In this document: piece after piece, positions 44,752-53,948 of the stretch | Numbering within the stretch: the stretch's first letter is position 1 | Layout of the letters: each line of letters opens with the position of its first letter | Origin: Vogesella aquatica | GTDB lineage: Bacteria; Pseudomonadota; Gammaproteobacteria; Burkholderiales; Chromobacteriaceae | DNA length: 64,000 nucleotides | Direction: 5' to 3' | Assembly: GCF_028548455.1 (NCBI RefSeq) | Contig: NZ_JAQQLF010000002.1 | Location: 241,657 to 305,656, forward strand | Notes under the pieces: generated by a model | Seen by the model: only the letters and a program-made list of their open reading frames with translations | Databases searched by the model: none | What the model was told of the DNA's origin: nothing | Made by a program: the position numbers and the translations under genes

Positions 44752-47700
44752 ATGACCACGCATACCGATGCCACCCACACCCCGCCGCAAGCCGTGGTGA
44801 CTGTCCGCCGCGACTATAACCGCTGGGTGGCCAGCGAAACCCTGGAGGACTACGCGCTGCGCTTTACCCCGCAGCGTTTCCGGCGCTGGTCGGCGTGGCG
44901 GGTGGCCCACACCGCTGCGGGTGGTGCGGCGTCGTTTCTGGTGCTGGAGGCGGTGGGGGCCACCATGATGGTGGAAGCGGGTTTCCTGAACGCGTTCCTG
45001 GCTATTCTGGCTACCGGCCTGATTATCTTTCTGGCCGGCCTGCCCATCAGCCTGTACGCCGCGCGCTATGGCGTGGATATGGATTTGCTGACCCGTGGTG
45101 CCGGCTTTGGCTATATCGGCTCTACCATCACCTCGCTGATTTACGCCTCGTTCACCTTTATCTTTTTTGCGCTGGAAGCCGCCATCATGGCCTATGCGCT
45201 GGAGCTGGGCTTTGGTATTCCGCCGCAGTGGGGCTACCTGCTATGCGCGCTGGTGGTGCTGCCACTGGTCACGCACGGGGTCACCGCCATCAGCCGCTTG
45301 CAGGTATGGACGCAGCCACTGTGGCTGTGTTTGCTGGTATTGCCCTATGTTTTTGTGCTGTGGCACGAGCCGCAGGCGCTGGCCGGGCTGTGGCGCTACG
45401 CCGGTGCAAGCCATGCACCGCAGGCGTTTGACCTGCATCGGTTTGGTGCGGCGCTGACGGTGGGCATCGCACTGATTACCCAGATGGGCGAGCAGGCCGA
45501 CTACTTGCGCTTCATGCCGCCACGCAGCGCGGCCAACCATAGGCAGTGGCTGCTGGCGGTCATGGTAGGCGGGCCGGGCTGGGTGTTGCCTGGCGTACTG
45601 AAAATGCTGGGCGGCGCGCTGCTGGCCTGGCTGGCGCTGCGCAACGGCGTGGCGGCCGAGCGTGCGGTCGACCCGAACCAGATGTATCTGATCGGCTTTG
45701 CCCACGTATTCGACAACACCACGCTGGCCGTAGCCGCCACCACGCTGTTCGTGCTGGTGTCGCAGCTGAAAATCAACGTTACCAATGCCTACGCCGGCTC
45801 GCTGGCGTGGTCCAACTTCTTTTCGCGCCTGACCCACAGCCACCCTGGCCGCGTGGTGTGGGTAGTGTTCAACCTGGCCATTGCCCTGCTGCTGATGGAG
45901 CTGGAAGTGTTCCACGCGCTGGGGCAGGTGCTGGGGCTGTATGCCAACATTGCCATCTCGTGGATCATGGCCGTGGTGGCAGACTTGGTCGTGAGCAAGC
46001 CGCTGGGCTTGAGCCCCAAGGGCATCGAGTTCAAGCGCAGCTATCTGTACGACATCAACCCGGTGGGCGTCGGGGCCATGGCGCTGGCGTCTTTGCTGTC
46101 CATTGCCACCCATGTCGGCGTGTTTGGCGAGCACTGGCAGCCGCTGGCCCCCTTTGTGGCCATGAGCGTGGCGTTTGTCAGCGCCCCGCTGATTGCCTGG
46201 CTCACCGGTGGGCGCTACTACAGCGCGCGGCCAACCTTGGTCGCCAGCGCCAGCCAGTACCGCTGCGTGGTATGCGAGCGAGATTACGAAGCGGAAGACA
46301 TGGCGCCGTGCCCGGTCTACCAGGGCATGATCTGCTCGCTGTGCTGCACGCTGGACGTGCGCTGTGGCGATGCCTGCAAGCCGCAGGCAAGGTTGGCCGC
46401 ACAGTGGTCGGCACTATTGCATTACCTGTTGCCGCGTGCCTTGCAGCCGTATCTGGCGTACGGGCTGGGGCATTATCTGCTGCTGATGACCTGCATAGGC
46501 AGCGTGCTGCTGCTGATACTGGGCTTGCTGTACTACATCGAATGGCAGGGCGCGCTGCAAGGCGGCTATGCAGTCTGGCTGCCACAGCTGTTCTGGCGGC
46601 TGTTTGCCGTGCTGCTGCTGGTGAGCGGTGTGGTGGCGTGGTGGATGGTACTCACTGCCCAAAGCCGCGAGGTGGCGCAGCTGGAGTCCAACCGCCAGAC
46701 GGCGCGCTTGCTGGCCGAAATCGAGTCGCACCGGCTTACCGACGAGCAGCTCAAGCGCGCGCGCGAGGCGGCCGAGCAAGCCAACCAGGCCAAGAGCCGC
46801 TACGTGTCGGCCATCAGCCACGAGCTGCGCACCCCGTTGAACAGCATTCTGGGCTATGCGCAGATTCTGGATGGCGACGCCGAGATCCCGCCGTCGCGCC
46901 GCCAGGCCATCGAGGTGATACGCCGCAGCGGCGACCACCTGCTATCGGTGATCGAAGGCAGCATGGATATTGCCCGTATCGAAAGCGGCAAGCTGCAGCT
47001 GGCCACCCGCGCCATGGATTTCGATGCGTTTCTCAGCCAGCTGGTGGCCATGTTCGAGCTGCAAGCGCGTAACAAGGGGCTGGATTTTCATTATGAACCC
47101 GCCGCCCACCTGCCACAGGTGGTGCGCGCCGATGAAAAACGCCTACGCCAGATCCTCATCAACCTGCTGGGTAATGCGGTGAAGTTTACCCGCCGTGGCA
47201 GCGTGCGCTTTGCCCTGCAATACCGTGGCGAAATGGCCACTTTCGAGGTGATTGACAGCGGGCCGGGTATTGCCGAGGGGGAACTGCTGCGCATTTTCGA
47301 GCCGTTCGAGCGGGGTAGCAGCAGCGGCGCCGGCGGTAACGGCCTGGGGCTGACTATCAGCAAGATGCTCACCGACCTGATGGGCGGCGAGCTTACCGTG
47401 CGCAGCACGCCGGGGCAGGGCAGCCACTTCACCGTGCGCCTGTTTTTGCCGTACGTGCACGCGGTGCTGGCCGAGCGCGAGCTGCCGCGGCGCAACCGGG
47501 TGGGGTACGTGGGCGTGCGCCAGCGCATCCTGCTGGTGGACAACGAAGCCATCGACCGTGAAATGCTGGCCAGCGTGCTGGAGGGGCTGGGCTTTGAGGT
47601 GGCACAGGCAGCCAGCGGCTACGACTGCCTGGCCATGGTTGGCCGCTTCCAGCCGCATCTGGTGTTCATGGACCTGGCCATGCCGGGCATAGACGGCTGG

Positions 47701-48150
47701 GAAACGCTGCGTCGCCTGCGCCAGAGCGGCTGTACCGCACAGTTGGCCGTGATTTCTGCCAATGCTTTTGACAAGGGGCAGGACAACGACGCCGGCATTG
47801 CCAGCGAAGATTTCATCCTTAAACCGATACGCGTGGAAGAGCTGCTGGACTGGATAGGGCACAAGCTGGGGCTGGCGTGGGTCATTGGCCAGCCCGCCGC
47901 CGCGCCGGCGGTGCCGCCGCCTGCCGTACACGAGCTGGTGTTGCCCCCGGCCGCCGAGCTGGCCGGCCTGCTGGAGGCAGTAGAGCTGGGCTATGTGCGT
48001 GGCTTGCGTAGCGAGCTGGCCAGGTTGGCCGCACTGGACACCGCGTATACCGAGTTTGCCCGTGTGGCCGGCGAGCACGTGCGCCAGTTCCAGTTTGAAG
48101 CCCTGCGCGAGCTGCTGCACCACGGTTTGCAGCCGGAGAATAAAGCATGA
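44752..48150 (+). CDS. Hybrid sensor histidine kinase with N-terminal NCS1-type permease domain
   Basis: The 1132-residue protein fuses four parts. Residues about 45-490 have twelve hydrophobic helices and resemble NCS1 purine/cytosine/allantoin permeases (TRGAGFGYIGSTITSLIYAS, NVTNAYAGSLAWSNFFSRL). Residues about 505-545 form a cysteine-rich zinc-ribbon-like segment (CVVCERDYE, CPVYQGMICSLCC, CGDAC). After two more helices comes the kinase: H-box SAISHELRTPLNSILGY with His about 690, N-box ILINLLGNAVKFT and DSGPGIAEGE with GNGLGLTISKM. A receiver follows with Asp about 974 in FMDLAMPG. The gene overlaps its regulator gene by four bases and lies upstream of urea genes, so it probably senses urea or a related nitrogen compound; the ligand is inferred. 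Confidence 0.9.
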   Translation: MTTHTDATHTPPQAVVTVRRDYNRWVASETLEDYALRFTPQRFRRWSAWRVAHTAAGGAASFLVLEAVGATMMVEAGFLNAFLAILATGLIIFLAGLPISLYAARYGVDMDLLTRGAGFGYIGSTITSLIYASFTFIFFALEAAIMAYALELGFGIPPQWGYLLCALVVLPLVTHGVTAISRLQVWTQPLWLCLLVLPYVFVLWHEPQALAGLWRYAGASHAPQAFDLHRFGAALTVGIALITQMGEQADYLRFMPPRSAANHRQWLLAVMVGGPGWVLPGVLKMLGGALLAWLALRNGVAAERAVDPNQMYLIGFAHVFDNTTLAVAATTLFVLVSQLKINVTNAYAGSLAWSNFFSRLTHSHPGRVVWVVFNLAIALLLMELEVFHALGQVLGLYANIAISWIMAVVADLVVSKPLGLSPKGIEFKRSYLYDINPVGVGAMALASLLSIATHVGVFGEHWQPLAPFVAMSVAFVSAPLIAWLTGGRYYSARPTLVASASQYRCVVCERDYEAEDMAPCPVYQGMICSLCCTLDVRCGDACKPQARLAAQWSALLHYLLPRALQPYLAYGLGHYLLLMTCIGSVLLLILGLLYYIEWQGALQGGYAVWLPQLFWRLFAVLLLVSGVVAWWMVLTAQSREVAQLESNRQTARLLAEIESHRLTDEQLKRAREAAEQANQAKSRYVSAISHELRTPLNSILGYAQILDGDAEIPPSRRQAIEVIRRSGDHLLSVIEGSMDIARIESGKLQLATRAMDFDAFLSQLVAMFELQARNKGLDFHYEPAAHLPQVVRADEKRLRQILINLLGNAVKFTRRGSVRFALQYRGEMATFEVIDSGPGIAEGELLRIFEPFERGSSSGAGGNGLGLTISKMLTDLMGGELTVRSTPGQGSHFTVRLFLPYVHAVLAERELPRRNRVGYVGVRQRILLVDNEAIDREMLASVLEGLGFEVAQAASGYDCLAMVGRFQPHLVFMDLAMPGIDGWETLRRLRQSGCTAQLAVISANAFDKGQDNDAGIASEDFILKPIRVEELLDWIGHKLGLAWVIGQPAAAPAVPPPAVHELVLPPAAELAGLLEAVELGYVRGLRSELARLAALDTAYTEFARVAGEHVRQFQFEALRELLHHGLQPENKA

Positions 48151-49070
48151 CGACCCCGCATATGCAGCACGTGGTGCTGATCGTAGACGACCAGCCGGAC
48201 AACCTCACCCTGCTGCACGACGCCCTGGACGACGCCGGCTACACCGTACTGGTGGCTACCGATGGCGAGGCTGCCTTGCAGCGTGCGCGGCTGTCCTTGC
48301 CCGATGTCATCCTGCTGGACGCCGTGATGCCGGGGCTGGATGGTTTCGAGGTAGCTCGCCGGCTGAAAGCTGCCTTTGCCACCCGTGCCATCCCCATTGT
48401 GTTCATGACCGGGCTGACCGAAAGCGAGCACGTGGTGGCCGCCTTTGCCGCCGGCGGCGCCGACTATGTCACCAAGCCGCTGCGCCCGCCCGAGGTGCTG
48501 GTGCGCATCGCCGCCCATATCCAGAACGCACGCCAGATGACGCAGGCCAGCAGCGCACTGGATGCCTTTGGCCAGGCCACGGTGGCTATTGCCGCGCGTA
48601 GTGGCAGGCTGGTGTGGCAAACCGCACTGGCCCGGCGCTTGATCGAGCATTATTTTGGCGCGGGCGACCAGGCCCCGCCGGCGTTACTGGCCTGGACCCA
48701 GGCGGCGCAGGCCGCCAGGCTGGCCGGCACCGAGCAGCCGGCCCTGTTGCTGGCACAGCAAGGGCGGCGGCTGCTGGCCAGCTTTCACGACCAGACCGGC
48801 GACGAAGAGTGGCTGGTGGTGCTGCGCGAAGAAAACGACGAAGCCAGCATCCAGACGCTGATGGGGGCATTTCGCCTGACCCAGCGCGAGGCCGAGGTGT
48901 TGCACTGGCTTAGCCTGGGCAAGACCAACCGCGATATCGCCGATATCCTGGATATGAGCCCGCGCACGGTAAACAAACACCTGGAGCACGTATTCGACAA
49001 GCTGGCGGTAGAAACGCGCACCGCTGCGGCCAGCCTGGCGCTGGGCAAGCTGCGCGGCAGTGCGGCTTAG
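48147..49070 (+). CDS. LuxR-type response regulator, partner of the NCS1 hybrid kinase
   Basis: The 307-residue protein has an N-terminal receiver (VVLIVDDQPDNLTLLHDALD, phospho-acceptor Asp58 in LLDAVMPGLDG, the T-G-L switch in FMTGLTESE and the lysine in YVTKPLRPPEV), a linker of about 110 residues and a C-terminal LuxR helix-turn-helix (LTQREAEVLHWLSLGKTNRD, MSPRTVNKHLEHVFDKLAV). The linker is longer than in standard two-domain regulators and has no motif I know. It starts in the ATGA of the kinase stop. Likely targets are the urt and ure operons downstream, by position only. Confidence 0.92.
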   Translation: MTTPHMQHVVLIVDDQPDNLTLLHDALDDAGYTVLVATDGEAALQRARLSLPDVILLDAVMPGLDGFEVARRLKAAFATRAIPIVFMTGLTESEHVVAAFAAGGADYVTKPLRPPEVLVRIAAHIQNARQMTQASSALDAFGQATVAIAARSGRLVWQTALARRLIEHYFGAGDQAPPALLAWTQAAQAARLAGTEQPALLLAQQGRRLLASFHDQTGDEEWLVVLREENDEASIQTLMGAFRLTQREAEVLHWLSLGKTNRDIADILDMSPRTVNKHLEHVFDKLAVETRTAAASLALGKLRGSAA

Positions 49071-49383
49071 CATGGTGCTGCAGCCTGCGTGCACGCATTT
49101 GCCGTGTGCCATGCCGTGTTTTGTACCCCCTGGCAGGCATGAACTCAGGCACCTTCATTGCTGAAATGCAAGGTGACGGGCTAGCCGCAGGCACACGTTG
49201 CCTTGGGGAGGCCGCTGATCGCTGCCTGTGCCTGCCAGCAGGGCTATCTTGCCCGGCGAGGGAGTGTGGTGAAACAGCCTCTTTCCGTTCCTGTGGCAAT
49301 AAGCCGTATGACTTTGTTCTTTAAACACCAGCTGCGCTTTCGCCCACACTGGCTATTTATTGCTGACCGCGGTGGGAGGTGAT
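49071..49383 (+). other. Gap between the response regulator and the oxidoreductase gene
   Basis: About 310 bases. A 9-bp stem (GCAGGCACA with TGTGCCTGC) has a wide loop of about 30 bases near 49189-49236. I saw no T-run, no supported gene and no clear promoter. GGAGG lies four to five bases before the GTG at 49384. Confidence 0.45.
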
Positions 49384-50430
49384 GTGAAAGCGATACGCTT
49401 CTTTACGTATGGTGGCCCCGAGGTCATGCAGCTGGACGACGTCCCCATACCGGACTGTGGCCCCGGCGACCTGCTGGTCCGCGTGGTGGCTGCCGGCATC
49501 AACCCGCTGGACTGGAAGCTGCGCGCCGGTGCCATAGCCGGTACGCGCGCGCTGCTTTTGCCCGGTACTCCGGGGCGGGATGCTGCCGGTATCGTGATCG
49601 CGCTAGGCGGCGGGGTGCAGGGTTTCGTGCTGGAAGACCGTGTGTGTTTTTACGCCGAACCGGCCCGGTACGGCACCTACGCCGAATATGTGGCGCTACC
49701 TGCCACACAGGCAGCGCGTATTCCGCCCGGGCTATCGTTTGTCGATGCCGCTGCGCTGCCTACCCCCGGGCAGGCAGCCTGGACCGCGCTGGTGGATATG
49801 GCACAGCTGCAGCCCGGCAACCGTGTCCTGATACACGGTGCTGCGGGGGCGGTGGGCGGGGTGGCGGTGCAGCTGGCCAAGCAGCTGGGTGCCTATGTCG
49901 TGGCGATGGCCAGTGCAAACCGCGCCGCACGTGTACAGGCTTTGGGGGCCGATGAGGTGCTGGATTATCGCGATGGCTGTTCCGGCCTGCCATGGCGCGG
50001 CATGGACGTGGTGCTGGATACCATAGGTGGCGAGGTACAGGACGCCTCCTGGTGCACCCTGCGGGCTGGCGGGGTGTTGCTGGCTACCAGTACGGTGCCT
50101 TCGCCGGCGCGTGCGCAGCAGGCCGGGGTGCGTGCCGGCTTTGTCTGCACCCGGCCGCGCGGCAGTGTACTGGCCTGGCTGCTGGCACGTCAGCTCAGGG
50201 TAGAAGTAGCCCGTACCTTGCCCATGGCCGATGCGGCAGCGGCGCATCGTCTTGGCGAGCGCAGGCAGGCAGGCAGGCGGCAAAATGGTGTTGCTGATGC
50301 CGCCGCGGGTATTGTGAAAGCGCTTGCCCCACTGCCCCAGGGTGGGCCGCCATGTCACCGTCTGGCCAGCCTATCCGGCTACCAAAGCAAAGCCCCCTCA
50401 GTAGCAGGGGGCTTTTGCTTGGCCAACTAA
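49384..50430 (+). CDS. MDR-family NADPH:quinone oxidoreductase-like protein, frameshifted near the C-terminus
   Basis: The protein starts at a GTG behind GGAGGTGAT and shows medium-chain reductase features without zinc ligands: AIRFFTYGGPEVMQLDD, AAGINPLDWKLRAG, and the NADPH-binding VLIHGAAGAVGGVAVQLAKQ. From residue about 290 the sequence turns unlike the family (GERRQAGRRQNG). At this point a GCAG tetranucleotide is repeated four times (50261-50276). Removing one copy restores a family-like end, GGKMVLLMPP, and a stop at 50315-50317. The present frame instead runs through the terminator hairpin at 50385-50420. I therefore think this copy is out of frame. Confidence 0.75.
   Translation: MKAIRFFTYGGPEVMQLDDVPIPDCGPGDLLVRVVAAGINPLDWKLRAGAIAGTRALLLPGTPGRDAAGIVIALGGGVQGFVLEDRVCFYAEPARYGTYAEYVALPATQAARIPPGLSFVDAAALPTPGQAAWTALVDMAQLQPGNRVLIHGAAGAVGGVAVQLAKQLGAYVVAMASANRAARVQALGADEVLDYRDGCSGLPWRGMDVVLDTIGGEVQDASWCTLRAGGVLLATSTVPSPARAQQAGVRAGFVCTRPRGSVLAWLLARQLRVEVARTLPMADAAAAHRLGERRQAGRRQNGVADAAAGIVKALAPLPQGGPPCHRLASLSGYQSKAPSVAGGFCLAN
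50261..50278 (+). repeat. GCAG tetranucleotide repeat inside the oxidoreductase gene
   Basis: GCAG occurs four times in tandem plus GC. Three copies would keep the family-like reading frame; four put it out of frame. Slippage here could switch the C-terminus. Confidence 0.8.
50385..50420 (+). terminator. Terminator after the oxidoreductase gene
   Basis: AGCCCCCT (50391-50398) pairs with AGGGGGCT (50406-50413), and the stem can extend through AAGCAA/TTGCTT with one bulged T. It lies within the extended reading of the frameshifted gene. Confidence 0.82.
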
Positions 50431-50468
50431 GCTGTGCGAGGGGTGTCCGGTTCACTGTGCATGGCGGC

Positions 50469-50729
50469 TCAGTAACGCAGCTGGCGCCATAGTGCCAGCG
50501 CCAGCAGGGCGGGCACGGTAAAAACCAGCAGGAAAATGGGTAGCTCCGCCATCACGCTGTAGCCGGCGCTCTGTACCCCCGCCCACATATTGCTGGCAGC
50601 GATCAGTAGCCATAGCGGCACAAAATACAAGGCCGCTTGCGCCTGGCTGGTAATACCGGTAAAGCGGGCCAGTAGTTGGCCGCACAGTAGTAAAACCACA
50701 CCGCCTGCTATCACCAAAATGGTATGCAT
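50469..50729 (-). CDS. Small inner-membrane protein, unknown
   Basis: An 86-residue protein with three hydrophobic helices: ILVIAGGVVLLLCGQLLARF, LYFVPLWLLIAASNMWAG and LPIFLLVFTVPALLALALW. AAGGGG lies five bases before the ATG at 50729. I do not recognise a named family. It is divergent from urtA. The same frame remains open much further upstream, but that part lacks a ribosome site and opposes urtA. An AGTTGGCCGCA near-copy of the uptake-like motif lies inside at 50684-50694. Confidence 0.75.
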   Translation of the reverse strand: MHTILVIAGGVVLLLCGQLLARFTGITSQAQAALYFVPLWLLIAASNMWAGVQSAGYSVMAELPIFLLVFTVPALLALALWRQLRY

Positions 50730-50982
50730 GATGTCCCCTTTATGCCTGTCTGCAGTCGCATTTCTGTTGGATGATGCAGTGTTGGATAGTTTCTTTAAAA
50801 ACAAATATTTATAGATTTTCTGGCGGGTTGGTGCCATGTGGCGCACACGTGACAGCCCGGTGGTCATGGTTTCATGCTGCATTGCAGCGTGTACGCTATT
50901 TGACGTATTCCTGCTTAACGGGTGGCACCGTAATCTGGCCCTGCACTGCAACAAAACCAACTGTCCATCAGGGAGCTTTGCC
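50730..50982. promoter_or_regulatory. Divergent control region of urtA and the small membrane protein
   Basis: About 250 bases with an AT-rich centre near 50790-50820 (TTTAAAAACAAATATTTATAG). The urtA promoter should lie here. No sigma-54 box with correct GG-N10-GC spacing and no certain NtrC site was found. GGGAG lies about seven bases before the urtA ATG. Confidence 0.45.
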
Positions 50983-52254
50983 ATGACCACTCGCCGTCTC
51001 GTTCTGAAGTCTTCTGTCATTACCCTGTCGCTGCTGGCGGCCGGTTTCAGCGCCCAGGCCCATGCTGCCGACACCATCAAGGTGGGGGTGCTGCACTCAC
51101 TGTCCGGCACCATGGCCATTTCGGAAACCTCGCTCAAGGACATGGCACTGTTTGCCATCGACGAAATCAACGCCAAGGGCGGCGTGCTGGGCAAGAAGCT
51201 GGAGCCGGTGGTGGTAGACCCGGCGTCCAACTGGCCGCTGTTTGCCGAAAAAGCGCGCCAGCTGCTGACCCGCGACAAGGTGGCCGTCACCTTCGGCTGT
51301 TGGACCTCGGTATCGCGCAAGTCGGTACTGCCGGTATACGAAGAGCTGAACGGCCTGCTGTTCTACCCGGTGCAGTACGAGGGTGAAGAGCTGTCGCCCA
51401 ATGTGTTCTACACCGGTGCCGCGCCGAACCAGCAAGCCATCCCGGCGGTGGAATACCTGATGAGCAAGGAAGGCGGCGCGGCCAAGCGCTATTTCCTGCT
51501 GGGTACCGACTACGTTTATCCGCGTACCACCAACAAGATCCTGCGGGCTTTCCTGAAATCCAAAGGCGTGAAGGATAGCGACATCCAGGAGGTGTACACC
51601 CCGTTCGGCCACAGCGATTACCAGACCATCGTCGGCAACATCAAGAAGTTTGCCGCCGGCGGCAAGACGGCCGTTATCTCCACCATCAACGGCGACTCCA
51701 ACGTGCCGTTCTACAAAGAGCTGGGCAACCAGGGCCTGAAAGCCACCGACGTACCGGTGGTGGCGTTCTCGGTGGGTGAAGAAGAGCTGAAAGGCATCGA
51801 CACCAAGCCACTGCTGGGCCACCTGGCCGCCTGGAACTACTTCATGAGCGTGAAGAACCCGGTCAACAGCCAGTGGATCGCCGCCTACAAGACCTGGGCC
51901 GCCAAGAAAGGCATGAGCGGCGCCGACAAGCTGGTGACCAACGACCCGATGGAAGCCACCTACGTGGGCATCAATATGTGGGCCGAGGCGGTGAAGAAAG
52001 CCGGCACCACGGATGTGGCCGCCGTCAGCAAGGCCATGGCCGGCATCAGCTTCAAGGCGCCGTCCGGCTACACGCTGAAGATGGACGAGAAAAACCACCA
52101 CCTGCACAAGCCGGTGATGATCGGCGAAGTACAGCCGAACGGCCAATTCTCGGTGGTGTGGAAAACCAAAGGCCCGATCCGCGCCCAGCCGTGGAGCCCG
52201 TATATCCCTGGCAACGACAAGAAGCCGGACACCCCGGTGAAAACCAAGTCCTGA
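50983..52254 (+). CDS. urtA: Urea ABC transporter, substrate-binding protein
   Basis: It binds urea in the periplasm for the UrtBCDE transporter. The 423 residues begin with a signal sequence (RRLVLKSSVITLSLLAAGFS, cleavage near AHAA) whose R-R-L-V-L-K resembles a twin-arginine motif. The mature part is a Leu/Ile/Val-type binding fold: VGVLHSLSGTMAISETSLKD, FGCWTSVSRKSVLPVYEELN, LLFYPVQYEGEE and DYVYPRTTNKILR, all typical of UrtA. GGGAG precedes the ATG at 50983. A terminator between it and urtB would raise its amount over the permeases. Confidence 0.95.
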   Translation: MTTRRLVLKSSVITLSLLAAGFSAQAHAADTIKVGVLHSLSGTMAISETSLKDMALFAIDEINAKGGVLGKKLEPVVVDPASNWPLFAEKARQLLTRDKVAVTFGCWTSVSRKSVLPVYEELNGLLFYPVQYEGEELSPNVFYTGAAPNQQAIPAVEYLMSKEGGAAKRYFLLGTDYVYPRTTNKILRAFLKSKGVKDSDIQEVYTPFGHSDYQTIVGNIKKFAAGGKTAVISTINGDSNVPFYKELGNQGLKATDVPVVAFSVGEEELKGIDTKPLLGHLAAWNYFMSVKNPVNSQWIAAYKTWAAKKGMSGADKLVTNDPMEATYVGINMWAEAVKKAGTTDVAAVSKAMAGISFKAPSGYTLKMDEKNHHLHKPVMIGEVQPNGQFSVVWKTKGPIRAQPWSPYIPGNDKKPDTPVKTKS

Positions 52255-52314
52255 TCGCCGCCGGCGCTGCCCGGTCGCCGCTGCGGCGGCCGCTAGCAAG
52301 CCAGCGGTATTTCC

Positions 52315-52342
52315 CGGGCTGCCCTGAGCAGCCCGTTTTTTT
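52315..52342 (+). terminator. Intra-operon terminator between urtA and urtB
   Basis: A perfect 8-bp stem (CGGGCTGC with GCAGCCCG), a CCTGA loop and seven T residues, 14 bases before urtB. Partial read-through would give more binding protein than permease. Confidence 0.85.
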
Positions 52343-52356
52343 GCAAGGACCCCACC

Positions 52357-53940
52357 ATGAACAAGCTCAAGCACCTGATCGCCATACTGGCATGCAGCCT
52401 GCTGTGGGCACCGGCTTTTGCCGCCAGCCCCGCTGCCGAGCTGGCCGCGGCCGACCCGGCCACCCGCGCGGAGCTGATTGCCGGCTGGGCAGCCAAGCCG
52501 GATGCCGCCCGTAGCGCCGCGGTGGCCGCGCTGGAAGAAGGCCGCCTGCTGGCCGACCCGGACGCTACCCGCTTCTTTGTGCAGCAAGGCGCGCTATGGC
52601 TGGACGCCGATAGCGGCCAGCCGGTAGACAGCGTGCCCGATGGCACCGACAGCGTGCCGCTGAATAACAGCGTGCGCAGCGCGCTGCAAACCTTCCACGC
52701 CGCTAGCGGGCTGAACGCGCTGGATAGCGGCGGCCGGCTGAATGCCGTCAAGGCCATACAGGATGCGGCCAACCCTGCGCTGTTGCCGCTGCTGCAAAAG
52801 CGGCTGCAAGTCGAACCGGACGACAGCGTGCGCGACGCGCTGCGCCTGGCTGCCGCCACGCTACAGCTGGCCGGGCCGTCTACTACCGACAAGCTGGCCG
52901 CCATCGCCGTGCTGGGCGAAGCCAGCGATCCCGGCCTGTTGACCCTGCTGCAACCGCTGGCGGACAACCCGCAAGAAAATGCCGACATACGCCGCGCTGC
53001 CGACGAAGCCATCGCCAGCATCAAGGCCACGCAGTTTGGCTACAACCTCGTCGGCCACCTGTTCAGCGGTATCAGCCTGGGCTCCATCCTGCTGTTGGCC
53101 GCATTGGGTCTGGCCATTACCTACGGCCTGCTGGGTGTCATCAATATGGCGCACGGCGAAATGCTGATGCTGGGTGCCTACACCACCTGGCTGATACAGA
53201 ACCTGTTCCGCAGCCAGTGGCCTGCCGCGTTCGATTACTACCTGCTGGCTGCGCTGCCGGCAGCGTTTGTGGTCACCGCCATCATCGGCATGGCGCTGGA
53301 GCGGCTGGTGATCCGCCACCTGTACGGCCGCCCGCTGGAAACGCTGCTCGCCACCTGGGGTATCAGCCTGATGCTGATGCAGGCGGTACGCGTGGCCTTT
53401 GGCGCGCAAAACGTGGAGGTGGCCAACCCGGCGTGGCTGTCCGGCGGCATTGCGCTGTCCACCACGCTGACGCTGCCGTACAACCGGCTGGCCATCATCG
53501 CCTTTGTCGGCGCGGTACTGGTGCTGACCTGGCTGCTGCTCAATCGCACCCGGCTGGGCCTGTTCGTGCGCGCCGTTACCCAGAACCGCCGCATGGCCGA
53601 CAGCGTGGGCGTGCCCACCGGCCGCGTGGACATGCTGGCCTTTGGCCTGGGTTCCGGCATTGCCGGGCTGGGCGGCGTGGCGCTAAGCCAGATCGGTAAC
53701 GTGGGGCCGGACCTGGGCCAGGGTTACATCATCGACAGCTTCATGGTGGTGGTGCTGGGTGGGGTAGGGCAGCTGGCCGGTACCGTGGCCGGTGCGCTGG
53801 GTCTGGGCATGCTGGCCAAGGTGATCGAGCCGTCGCTGGGTGCCGTGCTGGCCAAGATCCTGATCCTGGTGTTCATCATCCTGTTTATCCAGAAGCGTCC
53901 GCAGGGCTTGTTTGCCCTGAAGGGCCGCGTGCTCGACTGA
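52357..53940 (+). CDS. urtB: Urea ABC transporter, permease UrtB
   Basis: One of the two membrane subunits. The 527-residue protein has a signal peptide (LIAILACSLLWAPAFAAS), a periplasmic helical extension to about residue 225 typical of UrtB, and a LivH-type permease of about eight helices (GLAITYGLLGVINMAHGEML, LGLFVRAVTQNRRMADSVGV, GLGSGIAGLGGVALSQIGNV). The cytoplasmic loop NRRMADSVGV contacts the ATPase in this family. A GGTTGGCCGCA site lies on the reverse strand at 52764-52774. The next gene begins eight bases downstream. Confidence 0.95.
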   Translation: MNKLKHLIAILACSLLWAPAFAASPAAELAAADPATRAELIAGWAAKPDAARSAAVAALEEGRLLADPDATRFFVQQGALWLDADSGQPVDSVPDGTDSVPLNNSVRSALQTFHAASGLNALDSGGRLNAVKAIQDAANPALLPLLQKRLQVEPDDSVRDALRLAAATLQLAGPSTTDKLAAIAVLGEASDPGLLTLLQPLADNPQENADIRRAADEAIASIKATQFGYNLVGHLFSGISLGSILLLAALGLAITYGLLGVINMAHGEMLMLGAYTTWLIQNLFRSQWPAAFDYYLLAALPAAFVVTAIIGMALERLVIRHLYGRPLETLLATWGISLMLMQAVRVAFGAQNVEVANPAWLSGGIALSTTLTLPYNRLAIIAFVGAVLVLTWLLLNRTRLGLFVRAVTQNRRMADSVGVPTGRVDMLAFGLGSGIAGLGGVALSQIGNVGPDLGQGYIIDSFMVVVLGGVGQLAGTVAGALGLGMLAKVIEPSLGAVLAKILILVFIILFIQKRPQGLFALKGRVLD

Positions 53941-53948
53941 GGCCTGCC

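Noticed and set aside
50920..50960. Possible sigma-54 promoter (GGTGGCACCG...TGGCC) upstream of urtA
   Set aside because: The distance between the GG and GC elements is 12 bases instead of 10, so the spacing does not fit.
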